From: Phycisphaerae bacterium
Lineage (GTDB): Bacteria; Planctomycetota; Phycisphaerae; UBA1845
NCBI GenBank assembly: GCA_022072505.1
Contig: JAJVHU010000013.1
Location: forward strand, 186,001 to 250,000
DNA: 64,000 bases
Direction of reading: 5' to 3'
Part shown: one piece after another, positions 48,792 to 57,478 of the stretch
Position numbering within the stretch: the stretch's first letter is position 1
How the letters are laid out: every line of letters begins with the position of its first letter
Position numbers and translations under genes: made by a program
Notes under the pieces: model-generated
Databases searched by the model: none
What the model was told of the DNA's origin: nothing
Seen by the model: the letters and a program-made list of their open reading frames with translations, nothing else

Positions 48792-50936
48792 CTACCGCCG
48801 GCGGGTGAACATGACCGCGATGCCCGCGATAACGGCGATCCCCGGCCAGCCGAACGCCGCCAGCACCCGCACCGCCATCAGCGCGGACTCGCTCGGCACA
48901 TCCAGCTTCTGCATCTGGATCGGCGTCCCGAGGTTCATGTAATCCGTGTTGTCGTTCAGCCAGTGCAGCGCGTTCAGGAACAGCGACACGTTCCCGGGAT
49001 TCGGATACCCGATCGTCAGCCCCTGCGCCGTCATCATCACCTGCGGCTGAAGCGCGACGCGGTCCTCCGCGAAAAACGGCGAACTGACCGCCACCACCTT
49101 CGCCTCGCCCTTCTCCGCCGCCAGCGCGACCGTGAAAGGCCCGTCGGCGTCGCCGTCCACCTTCGTGAAATACCCCTGCCCGGACTGCGCCTGCTTGACG
49201 TATTCCTCCAGGTTGCGGACGCCCCACAACCCGTCGCGCTTCGGGGCGAGCACCAGCGGATGCTGCGTCACGCCCTCGGGCGCCGCCCCCGGCTTCAGCG
49301 GCGCGCATTGCGGCAGCATCACCGGTTCCGAGTGCAGTTGCGCGACGATGACGTGATCCCCGAGCGCGACGTCCTGCAGCGCCATCACGTCCTGCCCGGC
49401 CATGTATTGCCCAGGCTTGAAACTGTGAAACTGAAGCAGCAACACGCCCGTGTCGACCGTGAAGCCCCAGGTCTGTTCAAGATAGGCGTTGAACTCGTAC
49501 GTCGCCGGGATCGACCCCATCGGACCGCGGTACCACCCGCCCACGAACAACGCCCGCGGATGCTTCTCGATCGCCGCCAGGAAGGCCTCATCCTCGGCTT
49601 CGCCCCAGCCGGGCTCCTGCGGCGGCTGGTTGAACTGACCCTGCTGCGGAGGCGTCGGTTTCAGCACCACGAAGATCACCCGCGTCGGCGCCGGATCGAG
49701 GGCGGGCATCTCCTTGTTCACCTTCAAATCCCAGTCCGACACCATGAAATTCGCGCCCTCAAGCTGCTCCTTCAGCAAGGCATAAGGCGCCTCGGGCATC
49801 CCCTGGAATCCGCCGAAGAACAGCGGCGGTCCGCCGAAATGCACGAACACCACCGCCGTCTGCTCCTTGTGCGTCACCCGCAGGATCGCCGACGTGAGCT
49901 TCTCCTCGCCCTTGAACGCCCGCTGGTGGAAGCCCGCCCGCGTCATCCCCCCCCCCTGCGGGATCGGCGGCCAGATGTCGTCAAATGAAATCGCCCGGGC
50001 GTCCGTGTCCGTCTCGACCAGCAGCGCGTTGTTCGTCGGTCCGAGCTCCGCCAGCACGTCCTCCAGCTCGATCCGCTCGAGCGCGTCCACGGCGTCGCGG
50101 GCCTTGGACACCGCGTCCATCGCCGCCTGATAACGCTCGCGCGTCCCGGTCAGGAAGTCCGCCTCCTCCTGACTGAGGGTGTTGCGGGTCCGGGCGTACT
50201 CCGGACCTTTCTGGGCGATGACCTCGAGTTGCTTGTGAACGCCGTCGTAAAGCTGGCGCAGTTCGGTCTTCAAACCGGAATACGACGGCATTTCGGCTGA
50301 AAAGTAGGTGTCCAGCGCGCCGGCGAGATCGTCCACGTTGCGCTGCTGCGTCGTGATCGCCTGGCGCACCTGGCCCAGCAGCGGGTCGCCGCCGCCCAGC
50401 CCGCCGCCGAACTGGTCGAGCAGGCTGAACTCCTGCGTGAACAACTCGGTCAACTGCGGACGAATCTCGTCGCGGAACGCCTCGGCGGCGTCGGTGTAGC
50501 CCTGAATCTGCTCCTTGAACCGGGCCTTCTCCTTGAGCCGCCCGAGCATCGCCCGGCGCTTCTCGTGATCCTGCAGCGGGTTGATCCAGTCCTTCGTGAC
50601 CTTCGACCGGTTCGACGCCTCATAAAGCGAAAGCAGGTCGTCCACCGACTGCCGGAACTTTTTCTGGTCCTCGGATTCCGCGTCGTTGCGGAAATACAGC
50701 GACGTCACGCGGACGTTGGCGTCCAGACCCTTCAGAAGATTCTGCGTCGGCGGGCTGACGCTGTTGATCGAGGACGAGGTCATGTCGATGAACCCGCCCA
50801 TCGTGCCCATCCACTGCGCGAACGCCGTCAGCGCGCCGGCGATCAGGAGCGCCACGATCACGTTCGCCCCGATCAGCACCCGGCGCCCCCGCGGATCCAC
50901 CCCCGCCGCCGTCCCTTGCCCCGCGCTTACCGCCAT
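48792..50936 (-). CDS. GldG-like ABC transporter auxiliary protein
   Basis: The product is 714 residues from the ATG at 50936, which overlaps the end of the permease gene; the frame is open upstream but shadows the permease. It has an N-terminal membrane segment (LIGANVIVALLIAGALTAF), a large extracytoplasmic region with a GldG/ABC_transp_aux character (TSLYFRNDAESEDQKKFRQ, VVFVHFGGPPLFFGG) and a second membrane segment at the C-terminus (VLAAFGWPGIAVIAGIAVMFTRRR). This is the typical topology of the subunit that partners an ABC-2 permease. A coiled-coil stretch lies around residues 190-300. Confidence 0.85.
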   Translation of the reverse strand: MAVSAGQGTAAGVDPRGRRVLIGANVIVALLIAGALTAFAQWMGTMGGFIDMTSSSINSVSPPTQNLLKGLDANVRVTSLYFRNDAESEDQKKFRQSVDDLLSLYEASNRSKVTKDWINPLQDHEKRRAMLGRLKEKARFKEQIQGYTDAAEAFRDEIRPQLTELFTQEFSLLDQFGGGLGGGDPLLGQVRQAITTQQRNVDDLAGALDTYFSAEMPSYSGLKTELRQLYDGVHKQLEVIAQKGPEYARTRNTLSQEEADFLTGTRERYQAAMDAVSKARDAVDALERIELEDVLAELGPTNNALLVETDTDARAISFDDIWPPIPQGGGMTRAGFHQRAFKGEEKLTSAILRVTHKEQTAVVFVHFGGPPLFFGGFQGMPEAPYALLKEQLEGANFMVSDWDLKVNKEMPALDPAPTRVIFVVLKPTPPQQGQFNQPPQEPGWGEAEDEAFLAAIEKHPRALFVGGWYRGPMGSIPATYEFNAYLEQTWGFTVDTGVLLLQFHSFKPGQYMAGQDVMALQDVALGDHVIVAQLHSEPVMLPQCAPLKPGAAPEGVTQHPLVLAPKRDGLWGVRNLEEYVKQAQSGQGYFTKVDGDADGPFTVALAAEKGEAKVVAVSSPFFAEDRVALQPQVMMTAQGLTIGYPNPGNVSLFLNALHWLNDNTDYMNLGTPIQMQKLDVPSESALMAVRVLAAFGWPGIAVIAGIAVMFTRRR

Positions 50937-51649
50937 CGTCTGGACTCCAGCACTTTCGTCGCCGCAAACAGGAAGAACGCCGTCGTCGTCACGAAGTAAA
51001 GCACGTGGTCCAGCGCCAGCCGCCCGCGGATCATCTCCGAGTAATGCGTCACGATCGACAGATGTTGAAACACCGCCCGGACCCACCCCTCGAACTGGTT
51101 CGCCACGAGCTGCGAAAGCACCGAGAACACCAGCAGAAACACGATCGCCAGCAGCCCGGCCACCAGTTGATTCCGCGTCCACGCGCTGAAGAACAGCCCC
51201 ACCGAAAGATACAGCCCGCCCAGCAGGACCAGCGCCAGGTAGTGACACGCCAGGAGCATCACGTCCAGGTCGCCGAACACCGCGACCAGCGCCGCGTACG
51301 CCAGCGTCCCCGCCAGCATCGCCAGGTAGAACGCCCCGACGCCCAGGAATTTCCCGAGAATGATCTCCACTTCAGTCACCGGCGCCGTCAGCAGCGTCTC
51401 CATCGTGCCGTTGCGGAACTCCTCGCTCAACAGGCGCATCCCCAGCAGACTCAGGAAAAACAGCAGCATGATCGGCATCGTCCACCCGTCCAGCAGCCCG
51501 CGCAGCGACGCCTCGCCGCCGGGCTTGAACACGAACTCGGTGAACAAGTACCCGCACAGCCCGAGAAAGAGCACGAGCACGACGTAGGCGATCGGCGAGA
51601 AAAAGTACGCGATCAGCTCCCGCTGCATGATGGCGACGGCGTTCCGCAT
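50927..51649 (-). CDS. ABC-2 type permease (GldF-like)
   Basis: The 240-residue protein has six hydrophobic segments. It starts MRNAVAIMQRELIAYFFSPIAYVVL, with the conserved RELxxYFxSPxAYV opening of GldF-like permeases, and contains LLSEEFRNGTMETLLTAPVTE, the coupling element of ABC-2 permeases. The start at 51649 is chosen from this opening; an AGGAG lies 14 bp upstream. It overlaps the GldG-like gene by 10 bp and follows the ATPase gene by 71 bp. Confidence 0.88.
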   Translation of the reverse strand: MRNAVAIMQRELIAYFFSPIAYVVLVLFLGLCGYLFTEFVFKPGGEASLRGLLDGWTMPIMLLFFLSLLGMRLLSEEFRNGTMETLLTAPVTEVEIILGKFLGVGAFYLAMLAGTLAYAALVAVFGDLDVMLLACHYLALVLLGGLYLSVGLFFSAWTRNQLVAGLLAIVFLLVFSVLSQLVANQFEGWVRAVFQHLSIVTHYSEMIRGRLALDHVLYFVTTTAFFLFAATKVLESRRWR

Positions 51650-51720
51650 CGTTCCGACTTCGCTCCTGATAACGCTTCCCGACCGGTTGTCCCGCAATCG
51701 GCGGTCCCCGCGACCGCGCC

Positions 51721-52671
51721 TTACCGCTTCGCGCTCTGCGCCCGCTGCTCGGCGGTGATCTTCACGAAGAAGTCCTCAAGGCTCGCCACTTCGCGGCGCA
51801 TCTCGCGCATCGTCCAGCCGCGCGCCGCCGAGAGGGCGAAGATCGGCTCGCGGACGTCCTGTCCGTCGCCCGCCTCGATGCTGAGGCGCTGCCACCCGTC
51901 GCGGCCGTCCAAGTCCACCTTTTTCACCCCCGCGATCGCGGTCACGCCCCGGCGGATTTCCTCCGCCGGACCCTTCATCTCCGCGATCAACCGCGACCCG
52001 GCGCTGACGCTCTGGCGCAGCTTCTCCGGCGTCCCGCTCGCCAGAATCCGCCCCGACGCGATCACGATCACGTGCGAACACAGACGCTCCACCTCGCTGA
52101 GGGTGTGCGAGCTGAACAGGATCGTGTGCGACTTGCCCAGCTCCGTGATGAGCTTGCGCTGCTCCTGAATCTGGGTCGGGTCCAGCCCGATCGTCGGCTC
52201 GTCAAGGATGAGCACCTTCGGATTGTGCAGCATCGCGTCCGCGAGGCCCACGCGCTGCCTCATGCCCTTCGAAAGCTGGCCGATCGGGCGGTTGATGAAC
52301 TCTCCCAGCCAGCAACGGTCCGTCACGCGGGCGATCGCCGCGTCCCGCGCCGCCCGGTCCAGCCCGTGCAGCTTCCCGCGGAAGTGCAGATACTCCCGAA
52401 CCCGCATCTCGGGATACAGCGGCGCCGACTCCGGCAGGTAGCCGATCTGCCGCCGGACCTGAACCGACTGCGTGAACACGTCGAACCCCGCGATCGTCGC
52501 CTGACCGCTGGTCGCCGGCTGGTAGCAGGTCAGAATCCGGATCGTCGTGCTCTTGCCCGCGCCGTTAGGCCCGAGGAAACCGACGATCTGCCCGGCCTGC
52601 ACCTCAAACGAAATGTCGCTGACGGCCAGGACCGGACCGTACCGCTTCGTCAGATTCTTTACCGAAATCAT
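51721..52671 (-). CDS. ABC transporter ATP-binding protein (GldA-like)
   Basis: The product is 316 residues from the ATG at 52671, with GGGGAAG upstream. It has Walker A GPNGAGKST, Q-loop YLPESAPLYPEM, signature LSKGMRQRVGLA, Walker B VLILDEPTIGLDP and the switch His in FSSHTLSEVE. The last 90 residues are the regulatory domain of ABC-2 ATPases. It is the first gene of the operon with the permease, GldG-like and DUF4340 genes. The cargo is unknown; in Bacteroidetes this system is linked to gliding, elsewhere its role is open. Confidence 0.9.
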   Translation of the reverse strand: MISVKNLTKRYGPVLAVSDISFEVQAGQIVGFLGPNGAGKSTTIRILTCYQPATSGQATIAGFDVFTQSVQVRRQIGYLPESAPLYPEMRVREYLHFRGKLHGLDRAARDAAIARVTDRCWLGEFINRPIGQLSKGMRQRVGLADAMLHNPKVLILDEPTIGLDPTQIQEQRKLITELGKSHTILFSSHTLSEVERLCSHVIVIASGRILASGTPEKLRQSVSAGSRLIAEMKGPAEEIRRGVTAIAGVKKVDLDGRDGWQRLSIEAGDGQDVREPIFALSAARGWTMREMRREVASLEDFFVKITAEQRAQSAKR

Positions 52672-53596
52672 CCCGCGCTTCCCCTTTTCAGGGTTAACGG
52701 ACAAAGCAAACCAAGATTGCAACGCCCCGGCTTCACTGCACCAGCAAGAGCCAACGCACTCGCTTCGTATCCGCGCCAAGCATCGTCCACCGGATCCGAG
52801 CGGGTACCGGGGCCGCGTGTCCCGCTGATATAGCGCCGGGGGCGAAGTCCTGTCAAGACGACCCCGAACCCGCCGCGCACGAAACTCGACGACTCGGAGC
52901 GTCGGTTCCTGTCAGAACCGGCTTCGTATCCTGCTGAGAGCGTGCCGTCGCCCCGCCAGCCACACAGATCAAATTGGGGGCTAAGCAGGGACGCAGCATG
53001 AATGACCCGCGCTGAGCCGCGGGGTTTACCCCGCGCGAGGCTTCGCGCGGGCTGAAGCCACGCGGCTCAGGGAAAGGATTCCGCGGTTCTACTTGGACGC
53101 GGTTTCAAAACCGAGCCGCGCTCGTAAGGAAGCGTCCTTTTTCCCGTCTGCACCGGCGGTCTTGCAACAGCGTCTAAGTTTGCAACGGCGTCTAAGCAGG
53201 GACGCAGCATGAATGACCCGCGCTGAGCCGCGGGGTTTACCCCGCGCGAGGCTTCGCGCGGGCTGAAGCCACGCGGCTCAGGGAAAGGATCCCGCGGTTC
53301 TACTTGGACGCGGTTTCAAAACCGAGCCGCGCTCGTAAGGAAGCGTCCTTTTTCCCGTCTGCACCGGCGGTCTTGCAACAGCGTCTAAGTTTGCAACGGC
53401 GTCTAAGCAGGGACGCAGCATGAATGACCCGCGCTGAGCCGCGGGGTTTACCCCGCGCGAGGCTTCGCGCGGGCTGAAGCCACGCGGCTCAGGGAAAGGA
53501 TCCCGCGGTTCTACTTGGACGCGGTTTCAAAACCGAGCCGCGCTCGTAAGGAAGCGTCCTTTTTCCCGTCTGCACCGGCGGTCTTGCAACAGCGTC
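52672..53596. other. 925-bp gene-free region dominated by a 211-bp tandem repeat
   Basis: It contains the Gld-operon promoter at 52827-52856, about 120 bp of unique sequence, and nearly three copies of a 211-bp unit from 52981 to 53599. No protein-like frame is present. Confidence 0.85.
52827..52856 (-). promoter_or_regulatory. Promoter of the Gld-type ABC operon
   Basis: On the minus strand a consensus TTGACA (52856-52851) and TATATC (52832-52827) are 18 bp apart. The leader before the ATPase gene would be about 150 nt. Confidence 0.65.
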
Positions 53597-53599
53597 TTA
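52981..53599 (+). repeat. 211-bp tandem repeat, almost three copies
   Basis: Copies start at 52981, 53192 and 53403 (CTAAGCAGGGACGCAGCATG) and are virtually identical; one visible difference is GATTCCGCGG in copy 1 against GATCCCGCGG. The third copy ends about 14 bp short. Each unit carries a REP doublet (first copy 53014-53068) and one full element B (53106-53178, 53317-53389, 53528-53600). The last bases supply the stop codon of the next gene. Confidence 0.95.
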
Positions 53600-55060
53600 G
53601 TCGTCGGCTGGGTTGACACCGAGCGATTGTTCCAGTTCGTTAAAGAAGCAGTTAGCTCCGACCTGCCTCGCGCCTTTCTGGGTTTGAATCAGATAGGAAA
53701 CGATATTCAGCGGTCCGAGTCGGTACACACCGTCCCAGTAACGGTAGACATCAAGGTTTTCAGCCGCAGCCGTCCGATCCGATTGTAGTTCAAGGAAGAG
53801 GGGGGTATCCCGCGTCAGGTTCGTGACAATGTAAGTTCCGCAATACACAAAGGGGGGGCCGGAAACCAACCGCACCTGTGACTCGGGCGGAGAAATTTGG
53901 TGGTCACCCTGATAGAGAACCGCACTGAATGCCAACGGCGTCGAAAGCACGCCTTCAACCTGGATGCTGCCCTGGATCCTGATTTCGGGAGGTGCTTCGA
54001 CAAGGAGCGTGGCCGCTACGCCGAAACGGCTGTCGAGGATGGAATCGAGGCTTGCTTCGTAACCGGGCGCCGAAACGGATTCAATTGGACATTCCTCGTC
54101 AGAGTCCAACAGGCGGAAAGTCGCTTCCTCACGGTACTGGCGCATGAAGACGACTTCTCCGGGCAGCTTGCCGGGAACTTTTTCCTGAACAACAAGCGTC
54201 GCTACGGCCTCCACGCGGTGAACTCCTGCTGCAACGCCCGTCGAGTCGTACAGGCGGATTCGGCCGTCATCGCCCCCCAACGGCGCCCCCACCGGTCGTC
54301 GATGCCCGTCCCCCCGGACCCCATCAATAAAGACGCTCTCATCTCGAACCAGAACTTGAAACTGGTTGGATAATTCCAACACTGGACCTCCGCATTCCTG
54401 GACTTTGAATGCGATCGGAATCGGGTCTCCGGCGCAGACCGTCTCTCGTACCGAGAGCCTCAGGCTGATGAGTTGTGTGAGATACTCCTCCGTCTGGGCG
54501 GTCGTCATTTGGCGCGACGTGTAGGCGTGGGCAAGTATGCGGTACCAGTTGTTATGCGATGAGAAAAGAAAAGTGCCTCGTCGAAGTCCCTGCCGGGCCA
54601 GTGCCGCGTCAATCACCGGAGACACTTTGTTGCCGAGACGATCTTCCTTTGTCCGCGCCAGAAGCTCCTCGAGCGCCCGGCGGTCACCTTTCACCGCACC
54701 TCCGAGCACCCACGACAGGGGGTAATGCGGATACCAGTTCGTCGAAACGACCTTGCGGTAGGCGAGCGTCCCCCAACCGGCAAGTGCGGCGGCGAGAAGC
54801 AGAAGGGATAACGCGAGCGGCACCGGTCGTCGGTGCAGACGACCCCGGGTCACGGTCCGCGCCGTCAGCGTCGTGCCGCATTCGGGGCAGCGCGGCGAGA
54901 TCAGACCGGTCAGGTTGTATCCGCACCGGCGGCAGTGCAGATCGCCCCCCTCCCTCCGCCCGCGCAGCCCGCGGATGAGCAAGATCAATCCCAGCGTGCT
55001 CGCGAGGGCAAGCAGCGTCATCGCGACGGTCGTGGGCAGGCCGAAGATGGACGTGCTCAT
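53597..55060 (-). CDS. Zinc-ribbon membrane protein of planctomycete type
   Basis: The 487-residue protein has an N-terminal membrane segment (about residues 10-30), a short zinc ribbon (CRRCGYNLTGLISPRCPECG, residues about 43-62), a second membrane segment (VPLALSLLLLAAALAGWGTLAY) and a large extracytoplasmic part that begins with a HEAT-like helical region and turns beta-rich. It is unlike any enzyme I know. Codon use is slightly less GC-biased toward the 3' end. The TAA stop lies within the last bases of the 211-bp repeat, so the original C-terminus may have been altered by the insertion. Confidence 0.75.
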   Translation of the reverse strand: MSTSIFGLPTTVAMTLLALASTLGLILLIRGLRGRREGGDLHCRRCGYNLTGLISPRCPECGTTLTARTVTRGRLHRRPVPLALSLLLLAAALAGWGTLAYRKVVSTNWYPHYPLSWVLGGAVKGDRRALEELLARTKEDRLGNKVSPVIDAALARQGLRRGTFLFSSHNNWYRILAHAYTSRQMTTAQTEEYLTQLISLRLSVRETVCAGDPIPIAFKVQECGGPVLELSNQFQVLVRDESVFIDGVRGDGHRRPVGAPLGGDDGRIRLYDSTGVAAGVHRVEAVATLVVQEKVPGKLPGEVVFMRQYREEATFRLLDSDEECPIESVSAPGYEASLDSILDSRFGVAATLLVEAPPEIRIQGSIQVEGVLSTPLAFSAVLYQGDHQISPPESQVRLVSGPPFVYCGTYIVTNLTRDTPLFLELQSDRTAAAENLDVYRYWDGVYRLGPLNIVSYLIQTQKGARQVGANCFFNELEQSLGVNPADD

Positions 55061-55401
55061 GCCGGTCTCCGTGATTCGTGGGGCGGTTTCCGTGATTCGC
55101 GGGGCGCTACTCTGAATTCGTCTCGCCGGGCGGATTATCCTGCTTTGCGGCGATAACGCTATCTTGGCCTCGCACAGGCCGGGTTATCCTTGCCTCACGG
55201 TCTCACTTCGGCCTGGCGCCGCCCGTCCCGGGCCAGTCCGGCGACCTTCAGGGTGTCGGACAGGTTTGCACAGGTTCCACCGCAATATTGCTGGGAGAAA
55301 GCCGAAATCCCTGGTTGAATGCTTCTCCCGGCGCGGGGCGGTCTGGGTTCGGTCGCCCGCGGGTTTGCGCCGGCTGCCGGTCCTTTCGAGGAGTCCACCG
55401 C
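55061..55401. other. Intergenic region with a 21-bp direct repeat
   Basis: GGTCTCCGTGATTCGTGGGGC (55064-55084) is followed at once by a near copy (55085-55105). It lies immediately upstream of the leftward gene's start. The rest of the region shows no gene or clear promoter; it carries the GAGGAG ribosome-binding site of the next gene. Confidence 0.6.
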
Positions 55402-57393
55402 ATGTCCGTCACACGCGATCGCTTTGAACGCTCTCTCCCCGGTTCCGGTCCTTCCGTCGGTCTTCACTCACAGGCGCGATCCGCTAGTCCGGTCTTCTTT
55501 GTGAACCTGAGGCCCTCTGCGATCGGTGGCAAGGAAGAACGCTTCCTTACGGGCGCGGCTCGGTTCATCATCCGCGTCATCCTGATGACGGCGCTGTTGT
55601 GGCCGACGGCACGCGCGGCGGCGCAGGAGACCGCACCTTCTGCTTCCGCGGCGGCGGCGCAGGAGGTTGCTCCCTCTGCTTCCGCGGCGTCGGCGGCGCG
55701 GGCGTCGGATTTCATTCCGGCGTCGGCGGTCGCGGCGGTGACGGTGGAGAAAGGCGCGGCCCGGCTGGACGAGTTCCGCAAGGGACCGCTGATGCAAAGG
55801 ATCGAGGACAGCGATCTTTACCGCGCCCTTCAGGCCAACCCGGGGTTCAATCAGGCGAAGATCGGGTTGCTGGGCGTGTCCGGCGCGACCGGCGTGGAGG
55901 CGTGGGAGCTTTTCGGCACGCTGCTGGGCGAGAACGTCACGCTGGCGATCGAGCCGTTTGACGGAGGCAAACCGAACCTCTGGATCGTCTGCGTCACCGA
56001 CCGCCCCGAGACGGCGCGGAAGCTCTCCGAAACCGTCAATCAGTTCCTCGGGCTGGTGAAGGAGGGGCAGGCGGACCCGACGCGCTCGCGCGAAGTGGCG
56101 GGCGTCCGGGGCTACCAGATCAATCCCGAGGCGTACTACGCGGTGTTCGACAACGTGATCGCGCTGACGAACCGCCCGGACGCGCTGGAGAAGTCGATCC
56201 GCCTCAAGGGCGCGACGACGGGGCGGCTTTCCGACGTCGAGCCCTTCCGGCAGTCGCGCTCGCGGACGGCGTACGACGCGCTGGCGTGGGCTTACGTGGA
56301 CGTCGAGCGGTTGAAGGCGCAGCTCAAGGAGAAGTGGATTCCCGAGAAGCTCCCTAACGGATTCGCGTCGATGATCTTCGGGGGCATCGTCGAGTCCGCG
56401 CGGCAGTCGGACACGGCGTCGGCGGACCTCGTCGTCGCCCGCGACGGGATCAGCGTGAACGTTTTCCTGCACGCGAAGGGTCCGCTGCCGGAAAGCGAGC
56501 GGGCGTATTTCGCGCCGGCTCCGACGGCGTCGGCGTGGTCCGCGCTGACGCTGCCGCGGTCGCTGGGCGAGATCAGCGTGCGCCGGGACTGGTACGAACT
56601 GTGGACGCAGCGCGACAAGCGGGTCAGCGCAAAGGGGCTCGCGGAACTATCCGAGTTCGCCAACAACATGACCAACCTGCTGGGGTCGCTGGATTTCGGC
56701 GACGACTTTCTGTCACAGGCGGGGGACGAACTGCGCGTACTGTCCAACGTTCAGGTTTTCGCCGACGGCAAGGCGCCGATGCCGCAGTTGCCCGCGTTCG
56801 GGATGATTGTCCCGCTGGAGAACGCGGCGACGTTCGGTCAGCGGCTCGAAAGCGCGATGACGATGGCGTTCTCGCTGATTTCGATGCAGGCGTCGCAGAA
56901 CAACAAGCCGGGGCTTCTGCTGGACATCGAGACGTACAAGGGGTGCAAGCTGATCTGCGCGAAGTACCCGGACCCGCCGGCGGACGCGTCGCCGCTGCCG
57001 CAGCATTACAATTTTTCTCCCGCGGCGGCGGTGGTGAAGGACCGGTTCATCGTCGGCAGCACGAAGCAGTTCCTCAAGGACGTGATCGACGCGGCGGAGT
57101 CCCTGCCGTCGCAGACGCAATCCGCGGCGAACCGCGCCAGCTCGTTCCTGAACGTCCGGATGAAGGAACTCGGGGGCGTCCTGCGGGCGAACCTCGAGCC
57201 GCTCCTGGCGAAAAAGATGCTGGAGGAGGGCAAGACGCGGGCTGAAGCGGAGTTTGAGTGGGACATCCTCCTGCGCGCCGTGGACGCCGCGGAGCAGTTC
57301 GTCGTCAGCGTGGATCGTGTCAATGACGGCCTGAAGGCGACCGCGAGGCTGGAGCTGAAGGCGGCGCCGGGCAGCGCCGAGGCGCGCCCGTAA
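55402..57393 (+). CDS. Exported protein of unknown function (DUF3352-like)
   Basis: The frame is open from 55288. I choose the ATG at 55402 because GAGGAG lies 9-14 bp upstream; an ATG at 55585 is the alternative. From 55402 a 55-residue charged region precedes a hydrophobic segment (FIIRVILMTALLWP) ending ARAAAQE, like a signal peptide with an over-long n-region. The element B copy at 55537 encodes ERFLTGAAR just before it. The body (about 570 residues) alternates alpha/beta units with FIPASAVAAVTVEKG near the start and IVCVTDRPETARKL, a pattern seen in DUF3352-type secreted proteins. No catalytic site is recognised. Confidence 0.7.
   Translation: MSVTRDRFERSLPGSGPSVGLHSQARSASPVFFVNLRPSAIGGKEERFLTGAARFIIRVILMTALLWPTARAAAQETAPSASAAAAQEVAPSASAASAARASDFIPASAVAAVTVEKGAARLDEFRKGPLMQRIEDSDLYRALQANPGFNQAKIGLLGVSGATGVEAWELFGTLLGENVTLAIEPFDGGKPNLWIVCVTDRPETARKLSETVNQFLGLVKEGQADPTRSREVAGVRGYQINPEAYYAVFDNVIALTNRPDALEKSIRLKGATTGRLSDVEPFRQSRSRTAYDALAWAYVDVERLKAQLKEKWIPEKLPNGFASMIFGGIVESARQSDTASADLVVARDGISVNVFLHAKGPLPESERAYFAPAPTASAWSALTLPRSLGEISVRRDWYELWTQRDKRVSAKGLAELSEFANNMTNLLGSLDFGDDFLSQAGDELRVLSNVQVFADGKAPMPQLPAFGMIVPLENAATFGQRLESAMTMAFSLISMQASQNNKPGLLLDIETYKGCKLICAKYPDPPADASPLPQHYNFSPAAAVVKDRFIVGSTKQFLKDVIDAAESLPSQTQSAANRASSFLNVRMKELGGVLRANLEPLLAKKMLEEGKTRAEAEFEWDILLRAVDAAEQFVVSVDRVNDGLKATARLELKAAPGSAEARP
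55537..55566 (-). repeat. Element B dispersed repeat, copy 7, inside a coding region
   Basis: GAACGCTTCCTTACGGGCGC followed by GGCTCGG is nearly identical to the copy at 4606 and in the same orientation. It lies in frame within the N-terminal part of the preceding feature, if that gene starts at 55402. Confidence 0.8.
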
Positions 57394-57478
57394 GACCGCC
57401 GGTTTGACGGCGGAGGTTGGGGCGCATTGTCTCGTTAAGACGGGCGGATCGCGGGTTTTCAGTCGAGGGTTGTGCTGC

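Noticed and set aside
52981-53599. CRISPR array
   Set aside because: The unit is 211 bp with no unique spacers; copies are almost identical throughout.
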